Shown piece by piece: positions 1 through 9,300 of a stretch of 64,000 bases of DNA. The translations under genes were made by a program, and so were the position numbers. Position 1 is the stretch's first letter. Each line of letters begins with the position of its first letter. The notes below the pieces were generated by a model. That model worked only from the letters and a program-made list of their open reading frames with translations, was not told the DNA's origin and searched no databases. Source of the stretch: Symbiodinium natans (Eukaryota > Sar > Dinophyceae > Suessiales > Symbiodiniaceae); contig CAJNDS010002279.1 of assembly GCA_905221605.1 (NCBI GenBank), positions 1,338,084 to 1,402,083 of the forward strand, written 5' to 3'.

Positions 1-60
1 GCAATGCTTTGCGCATATGTGGCTGGAACCGGGCTTGCAATCACTGGCATGGGAGTTCGT

Positions 61-149
61 CTAAACCCTAAATCCTAAACCCTAAACCCTAAACCCTAAA
101 CCCTAAACCCTAAACCCTAAACCCTAAACCCTAAACCCTAAACCCTAAG
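61..149. repeat. CCCTAAA telomere-type array
   Basis: About 12 near-perfect CCCTAAA units on the plus strand. The array lies between non-repeat DNA at 1-60 and an exon-like island at 164-229, so it is interstitial and not a chromosome end. Confidence 0.95.
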
Positions 150-163
150 CGCATGAAGATGCC

Positions 164-229
164 AGGCAAGTGGCTGAAGAGTATTGGTATGAACAGGTAA
201 CCTGCAGGATGTTCTGCGAGGAACACGCC
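164..229 (+). CDS. exon-like coding island, unknown gene
   Basis: An open frame of 22 codons (starts RQVAEEYWYEQ, ends CEEHA) with mixed, protein-like composition stands out from the flanking repeats. It ends exactly where the inverted-repeat element G1 begins, and a second coding-like stretch (458-538) follows the element, so the two may be exons of one gene separated by an element-derived intron. No family is recognised. Confidence 0.3.
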
Positions 230-456
230 CAAAGAGCCCCAATACACCTTAATTAAGGAGTATACCTTACATTACATCATTTTAGGCTCCAACTTATGAT
301 TTACGGTATACTCCTTTTAACTTAGAAGCTGAGTGAGTGCACTTTACACTTTTTGGGCTACTATAATCCCCTCTAGAGAACTGAAAGTGTGCACTTTTTG
401 GGGGCTTATGAACTCAGCAACTTAGTTAATTAAGGGGTGTTGGGCTCTTTGGGGAT
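229..456. mobile_element. family G inverted-repeat element (G1) with nested A1
   Basis: The ends are inverted copies: CCCAAAGAGCCCCAATAC on the left and a matching GGGCTCTTTGGG on the right, followed inside by TTAATTAAGG and its counterpart. No open frame for a transposase is present, so it is a non-autonomous MITE-like element. Relatives occur at 36,302-36,420, 37,633-37,760 and, rearranged, near 11,605-11,765. A family A element (321-425) is inserted inside it. Confidence 0.75.
321..425. mobile_element. family A element (A1) nested in G1
   Basis: Begins CTTAGAAGCTGAG and ends CTCAGCAACTTAG, an imperfect inverted pair. The core has the family signature: ACTTTACACTTTTTGGG, then ATAATCCCCT, then GAACTGAAAGTGT. 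TTAA lies directly on both sides and is the likely 4-bp target duplication. Sister copies are at 1,758-1,870, 6,771-6,871 and 48,844-48,952. Confidence 0.8.
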
Positions 457-457
457 C

Positions 458-538
458 TCGCCGTCTGCGTGGGGCCATGTGGAAGATCTCCTGCTTCTCC
501 GCGTCGTCTTGAAGACCGTGGCCCGGATCTTCTGCGAT
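458..538 (+). CDS. exon-like coding island, unknown gene
   Basis: Twenty-seven open codons (GHVEDLLLLRVVLKTVARIF within it) read like an amphipathic helix of a globular protein. The island follows element G1 directly and ends at a poly-C tract (541-557). It may be the continuation of 164-229 after splicing. No family is recognised. Confidence 0.3.
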
Positions 539-557
539 CCCCCCCCCCCTCCCCCCC

Positions 558-1340
558 AAAGGTTTAGGGTTTAATTACGGTTTAGGGATTAGGGTTCAGG
601 GATTAGGGTTTAGAGGGTTTAGGGTTTAGGGTTCAGGGTGTAGAATATATCATAAGCTACAATAGGGGTTAGGATTAAGGGTTTAGGGTTTAACTTGTTG
701 AGCCTGGTTTTGTGTGGCCAAGGAGGAGCAACACACCCTACACCCTACACCCTAAACCCTAAACCCTAAACCCTACACCCTACACCCTACACCCTACACC
801 CTAAACCCTAAACCCTAAACCCTCAACCCTAAACCCTCACCCTGTTTTTGTCATGGCCCAGGGGAGCAACACCACGCTCGCGGGCGGTGCCGAAAGTGAC
901 ATCACGGAGGCCAGGGGTAGGAAGTTGAGGGCTTAGGGTTTAGGGTTTAGGGTGTAGGGTTTAGGGTTTAGGGTTTAGGATTTAGGGCTTAGGGTTTAGG
1001 GTTCAGGGTTCAGGGTTTGGGGTTCAAGGTTTAGGGGGTAGGCAGTTGAGGGTTCAGTGTGTCTAAGGGAAGTTACATGGTCCCTTAACAATAGGGTTTA
1101 GGGTTTAGGGTGGCCTGCCGAAGTGCGTGACTCTCGGGAAATGGCTGGGGGTATAGGGTTTACAAAATTTGTAGGGTTTATAGGGTTTATAGGGTTTATA
1201 GGGGTTTACAGGGTTTGCCGTGTTTATAGGATTTATAGGGTAGGGTTTTTAGGGTTCAGGGTTTAGGGTGTCAGGTTTACAGGGTTGAGGGTTGAGGTTG
1301 TAGGGTTTATAGTTTAGGGTTTAGGGTGTAGGCTTCCGCT
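558..1340. repeat. mosaic of degenerate TTTAGGG and CCCTACA arrays
   Basis: TTTAGGG-type units with many variants (TTCAGGG, TTTATAGGG, TGTAGGG) occupy 558-720 and 929-1,340. An opposite-strand block at 731-845 mixes CCCTAAA with CCCTACA. About 60 bp near 863-930 is non-repetitive and could be a short exon; nothing else is seen. Confidence 0.85.
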
Positions 1341-1437
1341 ACGAGGCCATGCTCTGGGGCCTTGCTGCTTCTAGTAGCGGGCTGTGGCGGGCTGTCACGG
1401 AACTAAGGTCTGTAGAACGGTTCAGGCCCAAAGGCTT
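1341..1437 (+). CDS. weak exon-like island
   Basis: A GC-rich non-repeat stretch open in one frame (FRYEAMLWGLAAS at its start) between a telomeric array and the array starting near 1,455. This is composition-based evidence only and the product is unknown. Confidence 0.15.
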
Positions 1438-1454
1438 GCATTTAGATTGAACGT

Positions 1455-1676
1455 CCCTAACCCTAAACCCTAAACCCTCAACCCTAAACCCTAAACCCTG
1501 AAGCCTAAACCCTCAACCCTTCAGATCGAGACGTGGTCGATTGGCGACTACCGAAGGCGCTCCTGCCTGGGCGACCCTTTTTGAGTTGCGGGATCCTATA
1601 CCCCAAGCCCTAGGCCCTAAGCCCTAAACCCCAAACCCCAAACCCCAAACCCTAAACCCCAAACCCTAAACCCTAA
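1455..1676. repeat. CCCTAAA/CCCCAAA arrays
   Basis: Two short arrays (1,455-1,520 and 1,600-1,676) separated by about 80 bp of unique sequence. The second is enriched in the CCCCAAA variant. Confidence 0.85.
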
Positions 1677-1757
1677 CTACCCCGTACGCAACATTTGGCC
1701 TAAAAAAAGAGTCTGGGGTAGGGGCTCAGTTTCCAACGACCCCAATACTCTGTAATT

Positions 1758-1870
1758 CTTAGTAGCTGAATGAGCACACTTTACACTTTTTGGGATACTA
1801 TAATCCCCTATCATATACTACAGAACTGAAAGTGTACACTTTGTGGGGGCTTATGGACTCAGCAACTAAG
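1758..1870. mobile_element. family A element (A2)
   Basis: Starts CTTAGTAGCTGAATGAG and ends ACTCAGCAACTAAG, with the same core as A1 (ACTTTACACTTTTTGGG, ACTGAAAGTGTACAC). The left flank AATT and right flank ATTT match at three of four bases. No internal coding sequence. Confidence 0.8.
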
Positions 1871-1969
1871 ATTTGAAGAATCTAACTGTGCTCAGTACTC
1901 ATGTGAGGATCCCCCATTGTAACTTAACGTCTGTTCCCTGATGACGCTGTCTTGGACCCTAGACCCCAT

Positions 1970-2600
1970 CAACCCTATACAAAAGCTATACACCTATAAA
2001 ACCTATAGAACCTATCAACCCGACAAACCCTAAAACCCGACAAAGCCTATAAACCCCTTAAAACCCCAACCCTATAAACCCTATAAGCCCTAGAAGCCCC
2101 ATAAGCCTTAATAAGGCTAGGTGGGAGTGGATGGGGGGGGGGTTAGTGGGAGGGGGTTAGGTGGGAGTTGGTAGGTGGGAGGGGGTTAGGTGGGAGTGGA
2201 TGGTGGGAGGTGTCAGTTGGTGGGGGGGTTGGGGTGGGGAGGGGGGGTAGTAGGTGAGGGGGTTGGAGGGGGGAAGGTGGGAGGGAGGCAGGTGGGGGGG
2301 GTCGGCGGAAGTGTGTTGCTTGGTGGGAGGGTTGAGGGGGGTAGGTGGGGAGGGGGTTAGGTGGGAGGATGGGGTGGGGGGTAGGGGGGGTAGGAGGGGG
2401 TTGTGGGGAGGGGGGTAGGTGGGGGTTGGGAGCGGTTAGATGGGAGTTGGGGGGTGATGGGAAGTTAGGTGGGAGGGGGTTGGGCGGGAGTTTGGAGGGG
2501 GGTGTGGGGGGGGCTCGGTGGGGGTAGGTGGGAGGGGGCGGGAGTGGTGGGAGGTTTGGGGGGGAGGGGGAGGGGGGGGGTGGGGGTGGGGGCGTGTGCA
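1970..2600. repeat. CCCTATAAA repeats, then a G-rich minisatellite
   Basis: 1,970-2,110 is a degenerate run of CCCTATAAA/CCTATAAA units. 2,110-2,600 is an almost C-free G-rich tract built of degenerate GGTGGGAGGGGGTTAG-like units. Open frames across it have only Gly/Trp/Arg-rich content, or Pro/His-rich content on the other strand, and are not genes. The strong purine bias suggests G-quadruplex potential. Confidence 0.85.
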
Positions 2601-2748
2601 GCGATGCCGCGGTACGGCGCGGCGTGTGTGCGATACTACCGGTTCGGTATGCGGTGCGTTGCGGTTTGCGATATTTGTATTGTTGAAACAGCCCTGCTTA
2701 TACACCCTATAAATAAACTCTTGCTCTCGGTGGAGAAGACCAGAGGAG

Positions 2749-2997
2749 ATGATCGTGCATTACGACAAGGTCGTGCAGGAGTTTGAGGTCAGCAACGACC
2801 TGCGCGCTTTTGTGAAGGTCGTTCCCTCCATCGAGCACGCGTGGTGCTACGATGATGACTTCTCTGCGGGGCTCTATCTACAGGACCAACACCTCGTGTG
2901 TGACCTGCTCATCACCCCCAAACGATGCACTGTCTGCCGTAGCAGAACGGCATACCACTCGGTTTGGTGCACGCAGCTCTTACTCCACTCAGAATGA
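2749..2997 (+). CDS. short open frame, unknown protein
   Basis: An 82-codon frame starting at ATG 2,749. The first 58 or so residues (for example VVQEFEVSNDLRAFVKVVPS and YDDDFSAGLYLQDQHLV) have the even composition of a real globular protein, while the last part is Cys/Ser-rich and may be read-through into an intron. A TATAAATAAA sequence lies 40 bp upstream but its role is unknown. No repeat lies within it. It is probably a first exon or a small gene; no family is recognised. Confidence 0.35.
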   Translation: MIVHYDKVVQEFEVSNDLRAFVKVVPSIEHAWCYDDDFSAGLYLQDQHLVCDLLITPKRCTVCRSRTAYHSVWCTQLLLHSE

Positions 2998-3147
2998 GCG
3001 CATCGTGTGATTTTTTATAGCACTCTTTGTGTTGTGGGTTATATGGTTGTTGGCCAACAGAGGTTTGTTGTATTTGTAGGATAATGTCGAGACCCTGTTC
3101 ACCCAAAGGTTTGAAGGCCCTAAACCGTTGCAACTTTCAACCTGTAT

Positions 3148-4630
3148 GGTTTAGGGTTTAGGGTTTAGGGTGTAGGGTTTAGGGTTTAGGGTTTAGGGTG
3201 CATCAACCCTGAACCCTACATCCTCGCAGCCCAAACCGTTTCCTGTCTTGCGCCCTGATCTGCAGCGGCCAGGGTCCATTTCCCCGCGTCGATTGAGGCG
3301 CGCCCTGTCTGGGGGGTTTCGAATGGTTTGGCACCGACCAACCCTAAACCCTATCCCAACCCGTAAACCCTAAACCCTAAAGCCTAAACCCTCAGCCCTG
3401 ATCCCGAATCCCTAAACCCTAAACCTTGAACCCTAAGGAGTTGGGTTTATGGTAGTTAGTCTGCCGACAAAACCCTTGCTGGGCCTTAGAGCCTGAGGGT
3501 TTGCACTGTAGAGCTCCTGAACCCCAAAAAACCCAAGTAGGATTCTATGTCAACCTTCCTTGTTTTTGAATTGGGTTTAGGGTTTAGGGTTTAGGGTTTA
3601 GGGTTTAGGGTTTAGGGTTTAGGGTTCAGGGTTTAGGGTTCAGGGTTTAGGGTTTAGGGTTTACGGTTCAGGGGTTTTCCTCCTCAGCCCTCAAACCTCA
3701 CCTCTGCGGGGAGTCGCGGCGAATCCCATGCAGGCTGGATTGGCCCAGCAGCGCCCCCAGTCTCGCTGAACAGTTGTGTTGGCTACGTTTTGGGCTTAAG
3801 TTTCCAGATATCCGTTTAGAAGGGCTTAGGGTTTAGGGTTTAGGGTTTAGAGTGTAATGGAACAATGCCTCTGAAGTGCCTGCAGCGCAGGAAGGATCAT
3901 AAGGAGCCCCCCAAAAGCCCAAAAAGCCAGGGCCCGAGAAATTAATCTCTTCAAGCCTACCTGGAGATCCTAATTTCCTAGATTCACACTCAATAGGAAC
4001 ATTGAAGAAACGTTAAAATGCTTGAAAAACAAGGCCTCCAGCACGTCCCACTCTCTAGAAAAAACAAATAGGAATTACAGGGGAAGTTTTTACAAGTTAT
4101 TGCAAAACTGGCGCCCCAAAAAAGCATCCGACAGGGCCTCACTCCTGTGCAGGCTTTGAGGTTGAGTGTTTCTGTGAGGTTTAGGGTTCATTGCCTAGGG
4201 TTGAGGGTTGAAGGGCTTAATTCGGAGAAAAAAATAGGGTGTCTTTGGGGCCTCTTTCAGGCCTGGTGGGTTTTGGGAGGCTTTACTGTTGGCTAACTCA
4301 GGATTTTGGGCGGTTTTCGGTTTACAGGGCTGAACCCTAAACCCTAGACCCTAAACCCTAAACCCTAAACCCTAAACCCTAAACCCTAAACCCTAAACCC
4401 TAAACTCTAAACCCAAAACCCTGCATCGCCTCTGCCCCAAGTTATGAGGGTAGCTTTTGCCCCGCGCCTGACGCTGCGCCGGCTCTCCGCACTGGGAGGC
4501 AGCGGAGATGGGGAGATGTCCGTTTGATGCTTGTAAAGTTGTTCCTGAACCCTAAACCCTAAACCCTAAACCCTAAACCCTAAACCCTAAACCCCAAACC
4601 CCAAACCCCAAACCCTAAACCCTAAACCCG
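3148..4630. repeat. telomere-type arrays of both orientations
   Basis: TTTAGGG arrays at 3,148-3,200, 3,574-3,673 and 3,827-3,860 alternate with CCCTAAA arrays at 3,340-3,436, 4,333-4,420 and 4,549-4,629. The spacers of 100-400 bp (for example 3,860-4,330, A-rich then G-rich) show no convincing gene or element. Confidence 0.9.
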
Positions 4631-4691
4631 GCCCTTCTTAGTTAGGGGTACCCAAAACGGAGCCATAATCTAGAGAACTGACCACACGTGT

Positions 4692-4711
4692 TTTTTCTGC
4701 TGCGCCGCAGC
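4692..4711 (+). promoter_or_regulatory. possible trans-splice acceptor of the helicase gene
   Basis: A T/C-rich run ending in GCCGCAG lies 57 nt upstream of the ATG at 4,769. Dinoflagellate mRNAs receive a spliced leader at such acceptors, so this would make 4,712-4,768 the 5' UTR. It could instead be the acceptor of an ordinary upstream intron. Confidence 0.35.
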
Positions 4712-4768
4712 CTTCAAGCAAGAAGTGCCAGAAGAAGGCGGACCGAGATAGGGCGTGAGGCTCGTGCC

Positions 4769-7700
4769 ATGGACACAGAGCTGGTGGCGGGGCGCTACCT
4801 GTATCAGGAGGCAGCAGCCCAATGCACCTTTGAGATCCTGGGTAGCCCAGCGGTACCCCTTGTCTCTTTCTTTGTCTCTGGGTTCCCTTATGAAGTAACC
4901 CCGCCAAAAAAAGGGTGCCCCTTTCTGATCGTATGGTTACTGGGCTAGTAAGGATCGTATGGCAGGAGTCCCGCTCTCAATATCTTTTCTCACAGGCGGT
5001 CGATGGCCGGGAGCCGCGCACGGGTGTGCTGCGGCGCTCCGAAGCCAGCGAGCCTTGGGAGGCCTCCGTCTACGGCACTTCGGGAGCGGCGAAGGTGGAC
5101 TGGAAACTGCAGCCACTTGCGGCGGCTCTGCAAATCGAGCGTTCCGATGGGTTCCATTGCCGGGCTGAGAGGCTGCAAGAGTCCGACGAATGGGATGCCA
5201 TCGTGAAGCAGCGGGTGGAGGTTGCAGAAGTGATGTGCATCAACGCCGCACCCGGCAGCGGCAAGAGCACTGTACTGAGAGAGTGGTGCCGAGGTAGGCC
5301 GGACAACAACATCCTAGTTGTGGCTTTCAACCGGGCTATTTCTGAGCAGCTGAGGGCAAACTTCGCGGAGCTCAGAAACGTAGCGGTGAAGACCATCCAT
5401 GCGGTGGCGTATGAAGCCACGAGGCACATCCACCACAATCGGGTGGGTGACGTATCAAGAACGGAGCTCAAGAATTTCCTTGGGTGCCAACACTGGGACG
5501 AGGTAGAAATCCAGAAGAAGTGGTTGACAGACTTCTGCGCATCCGCCGAGGATCACTTACCTGGCCGCCCGGATGCACGGACACGGCAGCGACACGCAAC
5601 GCTCTGGGAGCACTTCAGCTCGGGCAGGTGGGAGTATGGGCAACAAGACCGGGGCTCAGAGTAGGCCTTCATTCCCGTTGTTTAGGGCTTAGGTTCCCTT
5701 ACAAGGCCCTTTAAGGCGAAAAGGGCACCCTTGCTATTCCTAGGTTACTCTTGTGTCTAGAATATCTTCAAAACCCTGAGCTTGAATTGCACATGAGACC
5801 CATTTTCTTTCTTTCTTCAGGATGGTCATTAATTGGTGTTGTTGTTTTAGTTGTTTTACTAATTTTGCTACTACTTGCTTCGCCGTGGCCGGAGGCAGCA
5901 TATCGCACATGTGAGAAACGTGTGGACCCGGAAATTCCGCCCCGAACGATCTAGGGCTTAGAATACCCATAGAGTTCACCCTAAACCCGAAACCCTAAAC
6001 CCTAAACCCTAAACCCTGAATAAGGGCCCTCAGCAGTGTGGGAGGTGCTCCTTCAACGTCCCCCATGACGTGTACTTGAAGCTCTTCCAGCTGGACCCGT
6101 CTCTTCGAGCCAGAGCCTTTGCAGACTACGACACCCTTGTCCCTTCGGGATACCTGGGAATGATTTTGAGTTTTTGTCCCTTAGGGATACATCGGAATGC
6201 TTTTTACATTTTGGGGTACTAGCATTCCCAAGAAACAGCAAAAATGTATATAAATAAATAAATAAATAAATAAATATATATATATATATATATTTTTTTT
6301 TTCTTTTTGTTTAGTTAGTTATATTTATATTTACATATTTTTTGTTTTTTGTTTCTTTGATTTTTGCTAGGCTTCCACGTTCAGTGTAGGTCCTGGACGA
6401 GGCCCAGGACTGCACAGACTGCATGCTGGCTGCGCTGAGCTGCGACCAGGTCGCATGCGTGATGGCGTGCGACCCGCACCAGAACATCTATCAGTTCAAG
6501 GCCGACACTAGGTTGGCTTTTCGGTAATTTTATGCTTTCCTTATTTGGGTTCATAAAGGACCCTACATACAAATGCTTTTGAACAGGGGTTATTGAGTTA
6601 ATGGCCAACCCAGGTCAACGGGAGTCGAACAGGGGTTATTGAGTTAATGGCCAACCCAGGTCAACGGGAGTCGTCTTCGAGAGATGCAGGTGCATCATCG
6701 GATGAACCTGCAGCAGAGCTTTCGGTTCGGCGAAACAATTGCAGCTTTCTTGACAACGATTGCCCGGAGTCTTAGTAGCTGAATGAGTACACTTTACAAT
6801 TTTCGGATACTATAATCCCCTATAGAACTGAAAGTTTACACTTTTTGGGGCTCATGGACTCAGCAACTAAGGAGTAGCCCGCCGCCTGTTGACTTGGGGT
6901 TCGCAGTGCGCGGAATGCCCGGCGTGGAAACAGGTCTTTGCTTGAACGCCGAGCCCATGGCATCAATCACACAGCTGCTGCTCGAGGGTAAGAAGGCAAC
7001 GGTTCTGGCCAGGAAGAACAGCACGCTCTTCATGCAGGCCATGCGCGTTCTGACAGACTTGGCTGATGAGAAGTCGGCTGCCTTCATTGGCGGCTTCGAG
7101 TCCTTCATTGAGTCGCAGCTCCTGCCTGTCCTGGACCTTCTCTACCTGAGCGAGGGCCGCGCGACCGACATCCAGTCAAAGTATGTAAAAGCCTTCTCGT
7201 CCTTTGGCTTCTTGAGGCGGGTGTGTGAGGAGAGAGAGGACATGAACTGGCTGCCAAAAATTAGCCTCTACGACGCCTTGACCCAGAAGAGGCTGCGGTC
7301 TGAAGATGTCGAGGAGCAGCAGCCCCAAAACACATAATTATCAAAAGCCCTACATACATCGGTATAGAACACCTCTATATATATATATATGTATATATAT
7401 ATATGCACGTATGTAGACATGTAGATATATGAATGTATATGGGTAGCTGTGTAAATTAGGTCCCTTTTGGGTCCTGATGTTCAGGGTGCCGTACAAAATA
7501 GGGGACCCACAAGGGGACCCTAATTGAGAGAACTACCCATATGAATGCACCCTAAACCCCAATCCCTCAACCCTACACCTCAACCCCAAACCCTACACAT
7601 AGGGTTTAGGGTTTAGGGTTTCGGGTTTAGGGTTTAGGGTTTAGGGTTTAGGAATATAAACCCTACCCACAGACCTATGAAAACCCTACGAAAGCAACTC

Positions 7701-8905
7701 CCAGGAGCTGATCGACCGGTTCTCCGAGCGGATCTCCATGGAGCATCGCCACGCAGATGCTAGGATGCCGAGTCGTACCCTTCTTCTCTTGTTTTTTTCC
7801 GAGGGGTTTAGGGTTTAGGGCTTAGGGTTTAGGGTTTAGGGTTTAGGGTTTAGGTTTTAGGGTTTAGGGTTTAGGGTTTAGGTTACCCACGTACATACTT
7901 GGGCCCTAAAGCTACTTTGTAGGAACACCTTTAAATTTAAGGCCAAGTATCTACAGGGAGCCTTATTCCCTTTATGTACCTTTGGGATCTCTGTGTAAAC
8001 CTCGTCTTTGAGCCTTGACTGAAACCTTAACCCCCAAACCCCAAACCCCAAACCCCAAGCCCCAAGCCCCAAGCCCCAAGCCCTAAGCCCCAAGCCCCAA
8101 CAAAAATGGGAACCTTCTTTAGCTTACGTGGCAGCCGAGGATGTTGTCTTCTCGACGGTCCATCAGGCGAAGGGCCTGGGCTTCGAAAACGTGGTGCCTT
8201 GGATGCTGCTGAGGAACTGCTCGGCAGCCCAGTGGTGCCCTTTTTTTTTGGGGGGGTTTTTTGCTTTTTGCGCTTCTCGGCTTCCTTATAGAGTGGCCAT
8301 CCCCCAAAAAAGGGTACCCTTATTATAATATGGTTGCTGGGGCTACCAGGACTGCAAAACAGGTTGCTGCAATGACGAAGCTACAGCTTGCTTTCTTTCT
8401 TGATGACTTTACAGATATGTACTTCGTAGTTATGTCACATGTCCATATCAGGGCCTGTTAAGTTAAGCGCCCTCACGGCATTTACTAACAGTTACGAACA
8501 AGCAAGGTGCTGCTGGATGACTTCTTGGAGGCCTACACCACGGAGGAATACAACATCTTCTACGTCGCGTGCTCGCGCGTCTCCACCGGCACCCTCTTCG
8601 TGAGCGAAGCAACGATCAGCCAGCTCGAGTCTGGGCGCAGAGGTCGGAAGCGGCCTCGGCTAGAGGATGACGTCGACTTCGAGGCCATGTACGAGGGGGA
8701 GCTGTGGTCTCCAGGGTACTCTCCGGGCCTGGAGGATGGATTTTCTTCACCGGGCGCCTCGCCTGACTTTGCGGAGGACGAGGGGTCGGAGGAGTCCGAG
8801 GGGCCGGAGGAGTCGGAGTCGGAGGAGGCGGAGGTGGAGGAGGAGGGCGACCTTGAGCATGAGCAGGGGCAGTCCCCAGGCGGCGACCAGGAAGGTAAAG
8901 GGTAA
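4769..8905 (+). CDS. FBH1: superfamily 1 DNA helicase, UvrD/FBH1-like, nine exons
   Basis: Reconstructed exons are 4,769-4,833, 4,953-5,627, 6,045-6,138, 6,390-6,511, 6,671-6,766, 6,872-7,307, 7,705-7,771, 8,135-8,193 and 8,507-8,905. They total 2,013 nt (670 codons plus stop) and every phase matches. Helicase motifs occur in order: Walker A AAPGSGKS (about residues 120-127), TIHAVAYE (Ia), HDVYLKLFQLD, DEAQD (281-285), ACDPHQNIYQFKAD (III), QQSFRFG (333-339), TVLARKN (IV, about 394), TVHQAKGLGFENV (V, about 526-538) and NIFYVACSRV (VI, Arg 562). The HDVYLKL, SFRFG and VHQAKG signatures point to the FBH1 branch, which unwinds DNA and dismantles Rad51 filaments in recombination. No F-box is seen. 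A basic stretch GRRGRKRPR (about 581-589), a possible nuclear signal, precedes an acidic Ser/Glu tail. Introns 1 and 5 are GA-AG and coincide with elements; the others are modelled GT-AG. The junctions of introns 2, 4 and 6 are the least certain. Confidence 0.8.
4838..4952. mobile_element. family C introner forming helicase intron 1
   Basis: Ends are CTGGGTAGCCCAG and CTGGGCTAGTAAG, imperfect inverted repeats. The inside has the family core: GGTACCCCTT, GGTTCCCTTATGAAG, AAAAAAGGGTGCCC. GATC flanks it on both sides (4,834-4,837 and 4,953-4,956). Removing 4,834-4,952 (119 nt, GA...AG) joins exon 1 to exon 2 in frame, giving CTFE followed by IVWQES. The element and one copy of the target duplication thus equal the intron. 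Confidence 0.75.
5643..5760. mobile_element. family B element (B1) in helicase intron 2
   Basis: The left end AAGACCGGGGCTCAGAGTAGG is a weak inverted match to the right end GGTTACTCTTGTGTCTAG. The core TTAGGTTCCCTTACAAGGC and AAAAGGGCACCC is shared with B2 (25,630-25,751), B3 (51,589-51,692) and B5 (60,386-60,561). It lies just inside the modelled intron 5,628-6,044, which also carries a short CCCTAAA array at 5,983-6,019. Confidence 0.6.
6137..6239. mobile_element. family F element (F1) in helicase intron 3
   Basis: Starts TTGTCCCTTCGGGATACC and ends GCATTCCCAAGAAACAG. A second internal copy of the start (TTGTCCCTTAGGGATAC) lies at about 6,174-6,190. The same ends and the GGGGTACTA core occur in F2 at 48,790-48,970. 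The modelled donor of intron 3 (6,139, GTCCCT) falls in the left end. Confidence 0.5.
6248..6305. repeat. AAAT/AT/T microsatellite in helicase intron 3
   Basis: Perfect AAAT repeats run into (AT)n and then a T run. This is simple-sequence DNA inside the intron before the DEAQD exon, with no other function visible. Confidence 0.9.
6581..6672. repeat. perfect 46-bp tandem duplication across a 3' splice site
   Basis: 6,581-6,626 and 6,627-6,672 are identical (start GAACAGGGGTTATTG, end AACGGGAGTC). In the helicase model the exon starts at 6,671, within the last two bases of the second copy, so the acceptor AACGGGAG is present twice. Using the first copy would add 46 nt and shift the frame. Confidence 0.9.
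6771..6871. mobile_element. family A introner (A3) forming helicase intron 5
   Basis: A 101-bp element, CTTAGTAGCTGAATGAG to ACTCAGCAACTAAG, with the A core. GAGT flanks both sides (6,767-6,770 and 6,872-6,875). Removing 6,767-6,871 (105 nt, GA...AG) restores an uninterrupted frame (FLTTIARS followed by SPPPVDLGF) between helicase motifs SFRFG and IV. Confidence 0.8.
7441..7538. mobile_element. family D element (D1) in helicase intron 6
   Basis: Ends GGGTAGCTGTGTAAATTAGG and AATTGAGAGAACTACCC are imperfect inverted repeats, and ATAT lies on both sides as a possible 4-bp target duplication (low-complexity, so weak). Related copies are at 19,854-19,960 and 37,022-37,122, with diverged ones near 45,262-45,370 and 55,760-55,880. 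Confidence 0.65.
7599..8100. repeat. telomeric arrays within helicase introns 6 and 7
   Basis: TTTAGGG units at 7,599-7,655 lie in intron 6. In intron 7, TTTAGGG units at 7,803-7,884 are followed by degenerate CCCCAAA/CCCCAAG units at 8,028-8,100. The short exon 7 (7,705-7,771) lies between them, showing that telomere-type DNA is carried in introns of an apparently intact gene. Confidence 0.9.
8220..8350. mobile_element. family C element in helicase intron 8
   Basis: Left end CTCGGCAGCCCAGTGGTGCCC and right end GGTTGCTGGGGCTACCAGG, flanked by ACTG on both sides (8,216-8,219 and 8,351-8,354). The inside has T-run/G-run sequence and CCCCCAAAAAAGGGTACCC. It sits inside the 313-nt intron 8,194-8,506, not at its edges. 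Confidence 0.75.
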
Positions 8906-8929
8906 ATGCATTTTGATTTGCAGACCAGA

Positions 8930-9300
8930 ATGCAGTAGGAGTGAAAGACGGGCCAGCCGATCACTGACAAAATCACAATAACAACAACAACGACACTAAT
9001 AGCGGATACACTTCACAGTAGAAACAAGAAAATAATCATAACAAGCATCACCATTCCGGCGATAAGAACAACAATATCAACAATAATAACAACAACAGCA
9101 GCTTCAATAGCAATCATAACGACAGTTATCAATAGCAGAAACAATCGGGACAAGTTGTGAGTAGGCTTCACAAGGCTGCAGTTGATCGCTGTCTCCGTCC
9201 AACAGCACTTCTGTGAGGCAATGACCGAAGCAAGATACTATAGGGGCCGGAAGAATTACGAGTAGTTTTCCCTTCTGGCCCCTACACAATTATTCTACAT
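8930..9300. other. AAC/AAT-rich non-coding stretch after the helicase stop
   Basis: Low-complexity runs of AACAAC, AATAAT and CAGCAGC up to about 9,140, then about 150 bp of unique sequence with no open frame worth calling. It probably contains the helicase 3' UTR, but no polyadenylation signal can be identified. Confidence 0.5.

Noticed and set aside
1-150. The window's left end as a chromosome terminus
   Set aside because: Non-telomeric sequence precedes the array at 1-60, and arrays of both orientations continue through the window.
2345-2786. Gly/Trp/Arg-rich plus-strand and Pro/His-rich minus-strand frames
   Set aside because: Direct translation of the G-rich minisatellite.
4842-4948. 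GT-AG alternative for helicase intron 1
   Set aside because: It keeps the frame, but the GA-AG alternative matches the perfect GATC duplication and the element ends exactly. Kept as an alternative to test.
5751-5954. Hydrophobic 67-codon frame in helicase intron 2
   Set aside because: It lies between helicase exons in a T-rich part of the intron; the helicase frame continues at 6,045 without it.
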